Source: Streptomyces lonarensis (lineage in GTDB: Bacteria; Actinomycetota; Actinomycetes; Streptomycetales; Streptomycetaceae). From it: a stretch of DNA of 38,689 bases. The stretch covers positions 1-38,689 of the forward strand of contig NZ_JAAVJD010000025.1 of the NCBI RefSeq assembly GCF_012033735.1. The letters run 5' to 3'. Position numbers and translations under genes: made by a program. Position 1 is the stretch's first letter. Each line of letters opens with the position of its first letter. The notes below the pieces were generated by a model. The model had not been told where the DNA came from. It did no database searches and was given only the letters and a program-made list of their open reading frames with translations. This document shows, piece by piece, positions 32,161 to 38,689 of the stretch.

Positions 32161-32894
32161 TGCACCACGTACTGACCGGGCGACGGGTCGTCATCACGTC
32201 GGCCGGGCGCGACTTCGGCCGCACCCTGGCGATCGAACTCGCCGGCAGGGGCGCTGAGATCTTCCTGTCGGCCCGGGACCCCGCAGCGGCCGAACGCGTC
32301 CGTGACGAGATCCGGGGCCGCGGGCACGGGGCAGTCCACGCCTTCCCCTGCGATCTCCGGGACCCCGGCTCCATCCGCGACTTCGCGCGCGGCGTCTCCG
32401 ACGTGACCGACCGGGTCGACCTGCTCGTCAACAACGGCGCCCGGTACCTCGACGGCGCGGACCTGCTGTCCGCCGACGACGCCGACATCACCGACACCAT
32501 CGCCTCCGGCGCCACCGGCACCGTACTGGCGGTCAAACACTTCCTGCCGCTCCTGCTCCGCTCGGAGACACCGGACATCGTCACCATGGTCTCCACCTGC
32601 GGAACCGCCGGGCACCACCGTTCCGAGGCCCACGACGCCTTCTACGCGGCCAAGAGCGCACAGGCGGGCTTCTCCGAGATCCTCTCCAAGCGGCTGCGGC
32701 CGCAGGGCGTGCGGGTGATCTCGCTCTACCCGCCCGACTTCGACAACGCCGACCCGTTGTCCGAGGAGTGGCAGAACACCCCGCGCCGGGCCGAGGACGC
32801 CCTGACCGCCCAGTCGTTGGTCGAGTGCGTCCTGTTCGCCGTCGGACAGCCCCGCGACTGCTTCATCAAGTCCTTCCACTTCGAGCAGGTCTGA
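32161..32894 (+). CDS. Atypical SDR-family protein
   Basis: A 244-residue SDR-fold protein in which several hallmarks are changed. The glycine-rich motif reads ITSAGRDFGRTLA instead of TGxxxGIG, and NNGA replaces NNAG. The catalytic segment reads DAFYAAKSA: the residue four before the Lys is Phe, with Tyr one place late. The Ser in TMVSTCG is kept. The start has GAGGA upstream. It may still use a shifted Tyr, or it may be a non-catalytic or altered enzyme. A strong terminator follows. Confidence 0.8.
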
Positions 32895-32926
32895 CCGCCG
32901 CTCGGCCCGTGCCGACGGACCGGACC

Positions 32927-32964
32927 GAGCGGCTGCGGTGCACGCTAGGGCACCGCAGCCGCTC
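32927..32964 (+). terminator. Strong hairpin terminator after the SDR
   Basis: A perfect 15-bp stem (GAGCGGCTGCGGTGC and complement) with an 8-base loop begins 33 bases after the SDR stop. The following 285 bases up to 33250 hold no recognisable feature except the Shine-Dalgarno of the next gene. Confidence 0.85.
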
Positions 32965-33249
32965 GCATCCCCGACGCCTCGCGGCGCACACCGCTCTCCG
33001 CTCCCGCGCCGACATGACCGTGCCGCCGAGACCGACCGAAAACCACGCCCCTGACGCGGGGGTGCCGGGGTAGGCGAGAGCCGGGCGACGGAAGCCAGTC
33101 GCTCCGCGCGGCCACCGGGTCGTCGGACGGGGTACCGCACGGCGCCCCGCCCCACTGCCGCACGGCCCGCACCCGGGCTCCTGCGCGGCGGGCAACCGCC
33201 CGCTCGCGCCCGGCCCGTCGTCCGGAACCGGAGAGAGCGAGACGAGGTC

Positions 33250-33516
33250 ATGAAGAAGAGGACATGGATTGCCGGCGGCGTCGTCGTTGCGAGCGTGGCC
33301 ATGGCGGTGCTGCTCGCCAACGAGACCTACGACTCCACCGCCTTCGTCGTGCTGGCCCTCATCGCCCACGCCGTGGTGGCCGTGGTCGGGCTGCGCCTCG
33401 CGCGCCGTTGGAGGGCCGACAGGTCCGCCGCGAAGTCGTCGGGCGGGACGGCACCGGCGGAGACCGCTCCGGCGCAGCCGGCGCCGCAGCCCGAGAAGAG
33501 CGGGCGCGTCGGGTAG
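33250..33516 (+). CDS. Small membrane protein
   Basis: An 88-residue protein with a short basic start (MKKRTW), two transmembrane helices (about 6-23 and 31-48), a basic stretch LARRWRADR and a disordered Pro/Ala-rich cytoplasmic tail. The ATG has GAGG upstream. The family is not recognised. The stop codon lies in the loop of a hairpin terminator. Confidence 0.65.
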   Translation: MKKRTWIAGGVVVASVAMAVLLANETYDSTAFVVLALIAHAVVAVVGLRLARRWRADRSAAKSSGGTAPAETAPAQPAPQPEKSGRVG

Positions 33517-33526
33517 CCGACGCGCC
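33503..33526 (+). terminator. Hairpin terminator enclosing the stop codon
   Basis: A perfect 10-bp stem (GGCGCGTCGG and complement) with loop GTAG, which contains the TAG stop of the small membrane protein gene. Confidence 0.6.
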
Positions 33527-33650
33527 GATGCGGACGGGGCCGACCGCCCGTCGGCACGAGCCGGGCCTTCGTGCCGAAAGCGGTCTGTTCACCGGAGGGA
33601 GCACTTGGCACGATCGGCGCGACACCCGTTGTGCGCCGGGAGGACTACCT

Positions 33651-34220
33651 GTGCTGCCGAACTACTTCAACACCAAACCGCTCGCCGACTACATGCGCCA
33701 CGACCTGAACATCCCGGCCGACAGGGAGGCCGGCAGCCTCTCGGCAGGACGCGTCGGGCGGATCGCCGCCCTCGCCGCGGCCTCTTCCGCGGCCTACGCC
33801 GCGACCGGCCACCTGCTGGCGCTCCTGGCCCTGCTGCCGGCACCCGCGCCGGCGGAGGAGGGGGATGAGGACCGCCGGACGTTCTGGACCGACCTGCGCC
33901 GGGCGTCCGGGGCGTCCGCGCTGCTGCCGGCCAACCTCAGGATCGGTGTGGTCGCGGCCCTGGACGGGCACGGCGCAGGGTTGGCCACGCGGCTGCTGGG
34001 GGCCTTCGGCGGCATGAGCACCGATCAGCGTGTCGCCACGGCTCTGCTCGTCGGCGAGCACCTCACGAACGGTGACGACTTTCCCGGACCGGCGAGCACG
34101 ACCGGTGAACTGTGGCTGCGGGACGTCGAGCTGACCGCCTGGCAGATCATCCACCACCACCGCCGGCCCCCCACCCGACAGGCCCGCGAACAGTTCCGCG
34201 AGGCATGGAACCGGCTCTGA
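33651..34220 (+). CDS. Hypothetical protein
   Basis: A 189-residue protein of unknown family. A polar start (NYFNTKPLADYMRHDLNIPADR) is followed by an Ala/Leu-rich helical segment (about 35-65) that could be a membrane helix or buried helix, an acidic stretch (EEGDEDRR), and an amphipathic C-terminal half ending RQAREQFREAWNRL. The GTG at 33651 has GGGAGG upstream. It is unclear whether it is linked to the small membrane protein before it. Confidence 0.6.
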   Translation: MLPNYFNTKPLADYMRHDLNIPADREAGSLSAGRVGRIAALAAASSAAYAATGHLLALLALLPAPAPAEEGDEDRRTFWTDLRRASGASALLPANLRIGVVAALDGHGAGLATRLLGAFGGMSTDQRVATALLVGEHLTNGDDFPGPASTTGELWLRDVELTAWQIIHHHRRPPTRQAREQFREAWNRL

Positions 34221-34614
34221 CAGCGACGATGCGAGGGGTGGTTCCGCCGATGAGTCCGACTCGGCCTCCGGCTGACATCGCAGGCCCTGTTCGGGATGTG
34301 TCGGCTCGTGGGCGGGACCACCACGCATGCGGCCGGACGGGCGCGACGGGCGTGGCCCGCCTCCGAGGCGCGGTCCGCCCCTTCCGGGGTTGCCGTCGTC
34401 CGTTGCCCCGGCGGCATCTCCCGGTCGGCTCGTCAGGGTCACCATCGACGGGGCGGAACACGCCATGATCGACATGCCGGGCCGGTGGACGCCCCCGCAC
34501 GGGTCGCGCCTCCTGACGAGCCACGACCGGAGCGCGCGGTAGCATCGCGGCCCGAGCGCACCCGCGTGCGCGTGACGAGGAGTCGGGGACCGACCGGCGG
34601 ACATCGGAGGCGGC
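34221..34614. other. Non-coding region before the GNAT gene
   Basis: These 394 bases show no convincing gene. TAGCAT near 34541 fits a TANNNT -10 for the acetyltransferase transcript, leaving a leader of about 65 bases. No riboswitch-like structure is evident. Confidence 0.4.
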
Positions 34615-35136
34615 GTGATTCGAGCGGCGCGGGACCAGGACATCCCCACTCTGCGAGCGATCGAACGGGACGCCGGCAGGGTGTTCACCACCCTGGGCAT
34701 GGCGGAGATCGCCGAGGACGAACCGCCCTCCGCCGGAACGCTCCGCCGCTACGTCGAGCAGCAGCAGGCCTGGGTCCACACGGCCGATGGGAGGCCGGTC
34801 GCCTATGTGCTGGTCGACATCGTCGACGGATGCGCCCACATCGAGCAGGTCTCCGTCCGCTCGGCCCACGCCGGCCGCCGCGTCGGAGCGGGCCTCATCG
34901 AGCACGTCGACGCGTGGGCCGCCCGTGGCGGCGCGGCGGCGCTCACCCTCACCACCTTCACCGACGTCCCGTGGAACGGGCCGTACTACGAGCGGTGCGG
35001 ATTCCGTCGGCTGTCCGACGCCGAGGTCACCCCGGGGTTGCGGGAACTCCGCAGGGCCGAGGCCGAGCACGGGCCTCGACCGCTGGCCCCGTGCGTGCAT
35101 GCGGCGCGAACTGCGGGCCGCCCCGCACCCCGGTGA
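34615..35136 (+). CDS. GNAT-family N-acetyltransferase
   Basis: A 173-residue acetyltransferase with the GNAT fold: MIRAARDQDIPTLRAIERDA at the start, a central strand IEQVSVRSAHAGRRVGAGLI containing the acetyl-CoA pyrophosphate loop (R-x-x-G-x-G/A as RRVGAG), and FTDVPWNGPYYERCGFRRL near the end. It resembles small-molecule or amine acetyltransferases of actinomycetes. The C-terminal 30 residues after LRELRRAEAEHG are probably disordered. Substrate unknown. Confidence 0.87.
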   Translation: MIRAARDQDIPTLRAIERDAGRVFTTLGMAEIAEDEPPSAGTLRRYVEQQQAWVHTADGRPVAYVLVDIVDGCAHIEQVSVRSAHAGRRVGAGLIEHVDAWAARGGAAALTLTTFTDVPWNGPYYERCGFRRLSDAEVTPGLRELRRAEAEHGPRPLAPCVHAARTAGRPAPR

Positions 35137-35270
35137 CGCAGCGACGCCGAGCCCCGGCCGAGACGGCAGGGCCGCCACGTCGTGACGGCAGGACCGGACC
35201 CGTCGGCCCTGCACGTGAGCCGCGACGCCGCCCGCCACGCTGCGGCCCGCGCCGCTCCTCCTACCGGTCG

Positions 35271-35324
35271 GCACGCCCCGGACGCAGACCGCCCGAGGAG
35301 GGCGTCCCTGCGTCCGGGGCGTGC
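35271..35324. terminator. Large convergent hairpin terminator
   Basis: Arms GCACGCCCCGGACGCAG and its exact complement (17 bp) flank a 20-base loop that can itself pair (GCCC/GGGC). It lies 10 bases beyond the stop of the leftward toxin-like gene and also closes the GNAT transcript. Confidence 0.85.
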
Positions 35325-35334
35325 TGCCGGGCCG

Positions 35335-36684
35335 TCAGGAGGGATGGGCGAGGCGTCGGAAGCGGTCGTCCTCATAGCTGACCGCGGGGATGCGCAGCAG
35401 GTCGTCCACGCCGGGGAAGCCCGCGCCGTCCTCGAACGGGGTGCCGTGCAGCGACGCGTCCTTCGGCTGGTCCGTGTACATGCCGGTGTGCCGGCTGCCG
35501 AGTTCCATCAGGTACCGCTCCTCGGCCACGGCCGAGGAGCGGCGCCGGTCATGGGAGACGACCTGGGCCGCGTAGGTGTTCATCCCGGCCACGCGTGCGA
35601 AGAGGTCGTTCGCGGGCATCGGCGGCCGACGGGCGGGCCGGCCGTCGAGCCCCCTGACCCGGACCCCGTGCGTCCGGGCGGCTTCCAACACCGCTCGTAG
35701 GCCCGTCGTCCCCAGGCCCATGGAGCTGTCGTACCGGGTGACGAACGCCAGCAGCCCGGGGCTCATCTCCTGGCCGGCGAGGTAGGAGTCCACGTCGGCC
35801 TGATAGCTGTCGTCGCGGACGCTCTCCAGGTAGAGGGTCTGCACCCCGGCCGCGCGCAGCTCCGCCATGTGGGCGTGCAGGAACTGCCACGTCTGCGAGC
35901 CGGAGTGGCCGCCGCCGATGGCCACTCCCTCGAACCGGGCCAGAAGGGAACGCAGGTCGTCCATGGCGTCCGAGGACTCCGGGCTCCGCAACGCGCTGTC
36001 GACGGTGTCGTGACGCTGCCGACGCTCCTCCGGTGTCTCGGTGTAGGAGTGCCGTGCGGCTCGCGCGTCGCGGCCCAGCCGACGGTCCCGCGCGTCCTGC
36101 CCGCTCCAGTAGCCGCGCGTGGCCCCGTCGGCGCGGCCCATCCCTTCCAGCACCGCGTTGCGCCCGGCAGTGTCGGGGATGTCGGGGGCCAACCGCCGGA
36201 CGGAACCCAGGCTGTAGTGAAGCGCCGGGTCGGCCTCCTGGAGCGTCTGAGGGTCCTGGTCCACCGTCAGACGCTGTTTGTGGCTCGCACCCCGGACCTG
36301 CGCAGGGAGCTGCTGCCACTCGTCCTCCCGCAGCTCGTTGCGGGTGCGGTCCTGCTTGCGGGACGGCCGGGGGCCGCGTACCCGCAGCGAAGGGCCGGCG
36401 GGGTGCCGGTGGAGTTCGTCGTACTCCGTCCGCTGCACCGCCGCAGTGCCCCCGGACGCCGCCGCGGGCCGTCCAACCGGCGTGAGGCCCCGGCCCGCGG
36501 TGGACGGCACGACGCCCTGTTCGGCCACCAGGCGGGAGACCGCCGAGTTCCCCGCGAGCCCTTGGAGCCGCAGCAGCCCGCCGGTCGCCGCGTCCTGCTC
36601 CGCCCGCGGTGGCACCCCTGCCCTCGCCGCACCCTGCCGCGGCGGACCGTGCCGCCGCTCGTCGCCTCGCTGCTGCTCCCGCAC
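35335..36684 (-). CDS. Predicted eCIS-type cargo/toxin with TIKI/EreA-like C-terminal domain
   Basis: A 449-residue protein. Residues 37-53 (LLRLQGLAGNSAVSRLV) match the LQ..AGN.AV.RL motif found near the N-terminus of actinomycete proteins thought to be loaded into extracellular contractile injection systems or exported as polymorphic toxins. A disordered Arg-rich middle follows. Residues 250-400 (FEGVAIGGGHS, AAGVQTLYLESVRDDSYQAD, RVAGMNTYAAQVV, YLMELGSRHTGMY) resemble the TIKI/EreA-like domain of large secreted toxins such as the C-terminal region of Pasteurella toxin relatives. The usual GExH is GGGH here. The GTG at 36684 was chosen because AAGGAG lies 5 bases before it; an ATG 5 codons upstream lacks this. 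No injection-system gene is in the window. Confidence 0.6.
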   Translation of the reverse strand: MREQQRGDERRHGPPRQGAARAGVPPRAEQDAATGGLLRLQGLAGNSAVSRLVAEQGVVPSTAGRGLTPVGRPAAASGGTAAVQRTEYDELHRHPAGPSLRVRGPRPSRKQDRTRNELREDEWQQLPAQVRGASHKQRLTVDQDPQTLQEADPALHYSLGSVRRLAPDIPDTAGRNAVLEGMGRADGATRGYWSGQDARDRRLGRDARAARHSYTETPEERRQRHDTVDSALRSPESSDAMDDLRSLLARFEGVAIGGGHSGSQTWQFLHAHMAELRAAGVQTLYLESVRDDSYQADVDSYLAGQEMSPGLLAFVTRYDSSMGLGTTGLRAVLEAARTHGVRVRGLDGRPARRPPMPANDLFARVAGMNTYAAQVVSHDRRRSSAVAEERYLMELGSRHTGMYTDQPKDASLHGTPFEDGAGFPGVDDLLRIPAVSYEDDRFRRLAHPS

Positions 36685-37215
36685 GCGTGCTCCTTGCATC
36701 AACCTGCATGGGATGTTCAGTCTCACCGCCCGCATCCACCAGCACGGCCGGCCGCCGCGGTTCCCGGCCTGTGGACAGCCCGACACACCGCGCGAGATGA
36801 CTCTTTCGTGCTGTGTGCCTCAGGAAACACAACACCTCCGAACGAGTGACCCGCGTTCGGCGCCCACCGCACCGGCCTCTCCTCGGTCGTGAGGAGGGCC
36901 GGGCTCGCCCGAGAACGGCGGTGCGGCTCGCCGGCGGCGCACCCCGCCCGCTACGGTGGCCCCGTTGAGGAGGCGCTCTGCGCTCGAGGCGCGGATTCGG
37001 TGCTCAGCGCCGTGCGCCGACGCGGCGCAGCGCTTCCCGTGCTCGCGGCCCTGGCTCCCGGCCGGTCACGCCTTCTTCTCCTCCCGCAGCGCCGCCTCCC
37101 GTCGGAGGCGTTCTGTGGCTGCATCCTTCCCCCCCCGGTGTCTCGAGCCGCCGTACGTCCGTGCGGCGGCGGCAAAACAGCGCCCCAAGGGCAGCCCGAG
37201 GAGGAGAGAGTGCTC
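36685..37215. other. Divergent intergenic region, toxin-like gene and MFS
   Basis: These 531 bases separate two divergent genes. The part at 36740-36850 is less G+C-rich (GAAACACAACACC and neighbours) and should hold the promoter of the toxin-like gene. An 8-C tract lies near 37130. No gene or clear operator is seen. Confidence 0.45.
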
Positions 37216-38689
37216 ATGTTGCGACGCCACGAGAAGCGCGACGGCGGTGCGCCACCGGCTACCGCCGGTCAACGGTGGGCGCTGCTCGCCGTGTGTACCG
37301 GCGTCTTCTGCATCCAGCTCGACGCCTTCGGCCTGGTGCTCGCCCTCCCGGAGATCGGTCGCGACCTCCACGCGGACGCCGCCGGCCCGCCGTGGGTGAT
37401 CAGTGCCTACCTCCTGGCCACCGGCGCGCTGATGCTGGGAGCGGGGCGGTGCGGCGACCTGCTCGGCCGCCGGCGACTCCTCCTCGCGGGGTTCGCCGTC
37501 TTCGGCGCGGCGTCGGTGGCCTGCGCACTCGCCCCGGCCCTGCCGTTCCTCGTCGGCGCGCGGGTGGTCCAGGGAGCCGGGGCCGCGATGATCATGCCGG
37601 TGGGGCTGTCCCTGCTGACCGCTGTCCATCCGGACGAGTTGCGGGGGCGGGCCATCGGCTGGGCTCTCGGGGCCGGGGGAGTCGCCACGGCCTGCGGTCC
37701 GTTCGTCGGCAGCGCGCTGACGGCCTCGGCGTCCTGGCGGGCGCTGTTCTGGGTCAACCTCCCGCTGACCGTGCTCGGCGCGCTCTGCGCGTCGAGGGCC
37801 GCCGAGAGCCGCGGGTACCCTGCCTGCCGCAGCATCGACCTGCGTGGTCTTGCCGGTGTCACCGCGGCGCTCGCGGCGCTCTGCGTCGTCGTCCACCGCG
37901 GACCGCGGTGGCCCTGGCCCGCCGTGTCGGCAGCGGTGATCGTCGCGGCAGCCCTGCTGGTCCTGTTCCTGCGGCGGCAGCGGTCCGCGGCCCACCCGCT
38001 GGTCGATGCCGGCCTGCTGCGCAACGGGCCGTTCGTGGCGGTCACCCTGGCCGGTGCCGCGGCCAACGCCACCACCGTGACGTTCCTGGTCGTCGTACCG
38101 CTGGCTCTGCAGGGTCGCTGGGGGCTCCCGGTCGGCCACGCGGGCGCCGCGTTCCTGGCTCCCGCGCTGGCGATGGCGCTCGCCGGGCCGGTCGCCGGAA
38201 GGGTGCCACCGGCGGTCGCGGTGCGGCTGCTGGCGGCGTGCCTCTGCGGCGGAGCGCTCGCGCTGGCATCGCTGTCCCGGGCGTCCTCCCTCCCCGCGTA
38301 CCTGGCCCTCGCCACGCTGGGCGGGGCGTTCCTCGGCACGGCCAACGCGCTGACGCTCATCACCACCCAGGCCGTGATCCGACCGGAGCGGGCCGGCGAG
38401 GCCTCGGGGGTCACCAAGACGATCGTCACTGTGGCCGCCGGCCTCTGGCTCGGGCTCAACGGGTCCGCCGTCGGCCCGGAAGCCGGCGCGGGTGCCCCGG
38501 GAGCCACCGGCCCGGCGCTCTCCACGGCGGTGGGCGCCCTGGGCGCGGGCGTGCTGCTGGCAGCCTGGAGCCGCAACGCCTCCGCGCCGGCCCCGACGTT
38601 GCGGACGGGCGGAGAGCCGCGGCGGAGCGGCGAACGTTCCCGCGCGAGCCGTAGGCGTCGAGCTGGATGCAGAAGACGCCGGTACACAC
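37216..38689 (+). CDS. EmrB/QacA-type (DHA2) MFS drug exporter, 3' end lost
   Basis: An MFS protein of at least 477 genuine residues, open to the window edge. It has LLAVCTGVFCIQLDAFGLVLALPEI (helix 1), LGAGRCGDLLGRRRLLLAG (loop 2-3 signature), VVQGAGAAMIMPVGLSLL and WRALFWVNLPLTVLG, all typical of the DHA2 family, and about 13-14 hydrophobic segments. The ATG at 37216 has GAGGAGAG upstream; a GTG two codons earlier is possible. From 38648 on the sequence is an inverted copy of this gene's own 5' part, so the last residues are not real. The true stop probably lies just beyond. Proton-driven export of a drug or natural product is likely. Confidence 0.87.
   Translation, partial: MLRRHEKRDGGAPPATAGQRWALLAVCTGVFCIQLDAFGLVLALPEIGRDLHADAAGPPWVISAYLLATGALMLGAGRCGDLLGRRRLLLAGFAVFGAASVACALAPALPFLVGARVVQGAGAAMIMPVGLSLLTAVHPDELRGRAIGWALGAGGVATACGPFVGSALTASASWRALFWVNLPLTVLGALCASRAAESRGYPACRSIDLRGLAGVTAALAALCVVVHRGPRWPWPAVSAAVIVAAALLVLFLRRQRSAAHPLVDAGLLRNGPFVAVTLAGAAANATTVTFLVVVPLALQGRWGLPVGHAGAAFLAPALAMALAGPVAGRVPPAVAVRLLAACLCGGALALASLSRASSLPAYLALATLGGAFLGTANALTLITTQAVIRPERAGEASGVTKTIVTVAAGLWLGLNGSAVGPEAGAGAPGATGPALSTAVGALGAGVLLAAWSRNASAPAPTLRTGGEPRRSGERSRASRRRRAGCRRRRYT
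38648..38689. repeat. Right-end inverted duplication of 37291-37332
   Basis: The last 42 bases are the reverse complement of 37291-37332 with one mismatch (38652 against 37328, Phe to Tyr in the MFS protein). Identity stops sharply at 38647. It mirrors the left-end fold-back, so it is probably an artefact. Confidence 0.88.

Noticed and set aside
37161..38654. A plus-strand frame over the MFS gene starting at 37161
   Set aside because: It is the wrong frame (Arg/Gly-rich translation). The frame starting at 37216 gives the MFS protein with all family motifs and has no stop before the window end.
1..38689. Linear-replicon telomere or hairpin end as explanation for the terminal inverted copies
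   Set aside because: The copies are internal gene fragments facing inward from each end, different at the two ends, and cut through coding sequence; actinomycete telomeres are long terminal repeats shared between ends.

Overview
The window is very G+C-rich (roughly three quarters G+C by eye), with GTG starts, ATGA stop/start overlaps, leaderless-looking promoters and G+C-only hairpin terminators. The secreted proteases, a DesK/DesR-type system and DUF6011 also fit an actinomycete of the Streptomyces/Nocardiopsis kind; the genus cannot be fixed from this sequence. No rRNA, tRNA, transposase, phage gene or CRISPR array was seen. Both ends (1-88 and 38648-38689) are inverted copies of sequence 1.3-1.6 kb inside, so the window is probably a whole contig with fold-back ends.

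Region A (143-11151) pairs a leftward acyl carrier protein (ACP) and AMP-forming ligase with a rightward operon. The operon encodes a complete PaaABCDE ring-epoxidase, an SDR, a tryptophan-2,3-dioxygenase-like haem protein, a kynurenine-formamidase-like hydrolase and a histidine kinase, and a short LysR regulator faces it. The usual phenylacetate catabolic genes (paaK, paaZ, paaG, paaH, paaJ) are absent. The dioxygenase lacks the distal His and the hydrolase has Cys where the nucleophile Ser is expected. A CRP-like palindrome lies in the divergent promoter region.

Region B (12247-18587) is a tight rightward operon: a second free-standing ACP, a soluble acyl-ACP-desaturase-like diiron protein, a holo-ACP synthase, a hotdog thioesterase, an alpha/beta hydrolase, a fatty-acyl-AMP ligase and an intracellular GH43 glycosidase. 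It reads as a self-contained line that loads, modifies and releases an acyl chain on a dedicated carrier. No PKS, NRPS or ketosynthase is present. Regions A and B together are the best candidate for an undescribed pathway.

Region C (18641-29523) is more ordinary: a TetR/SDR pair with a clear operator, a small membrane protein, two convergent secreted proteases (S1 and S8), an ABC-2 exporter divergent from a DesK/DesR-like two-component system, and an MFS exporter divergent from an XRE-cupin regulator.

Region D (29821-38689) is accessory: a VapC/Phd-type toxin-antitoxin pair, small hypothetical proteins, two SDRs (one with altered active-site motifs) and a GNAT acetyltransferase. It also holds an orphan toxin-like protein joining an eCIS-cargo-type N-terminal motif to a TIKI/EreA-like C-terminal domain, and an EmrB/QacA-type MFS gene that runs into the right fold-back. 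Functions come from motif recognition by eye; no database search was run.
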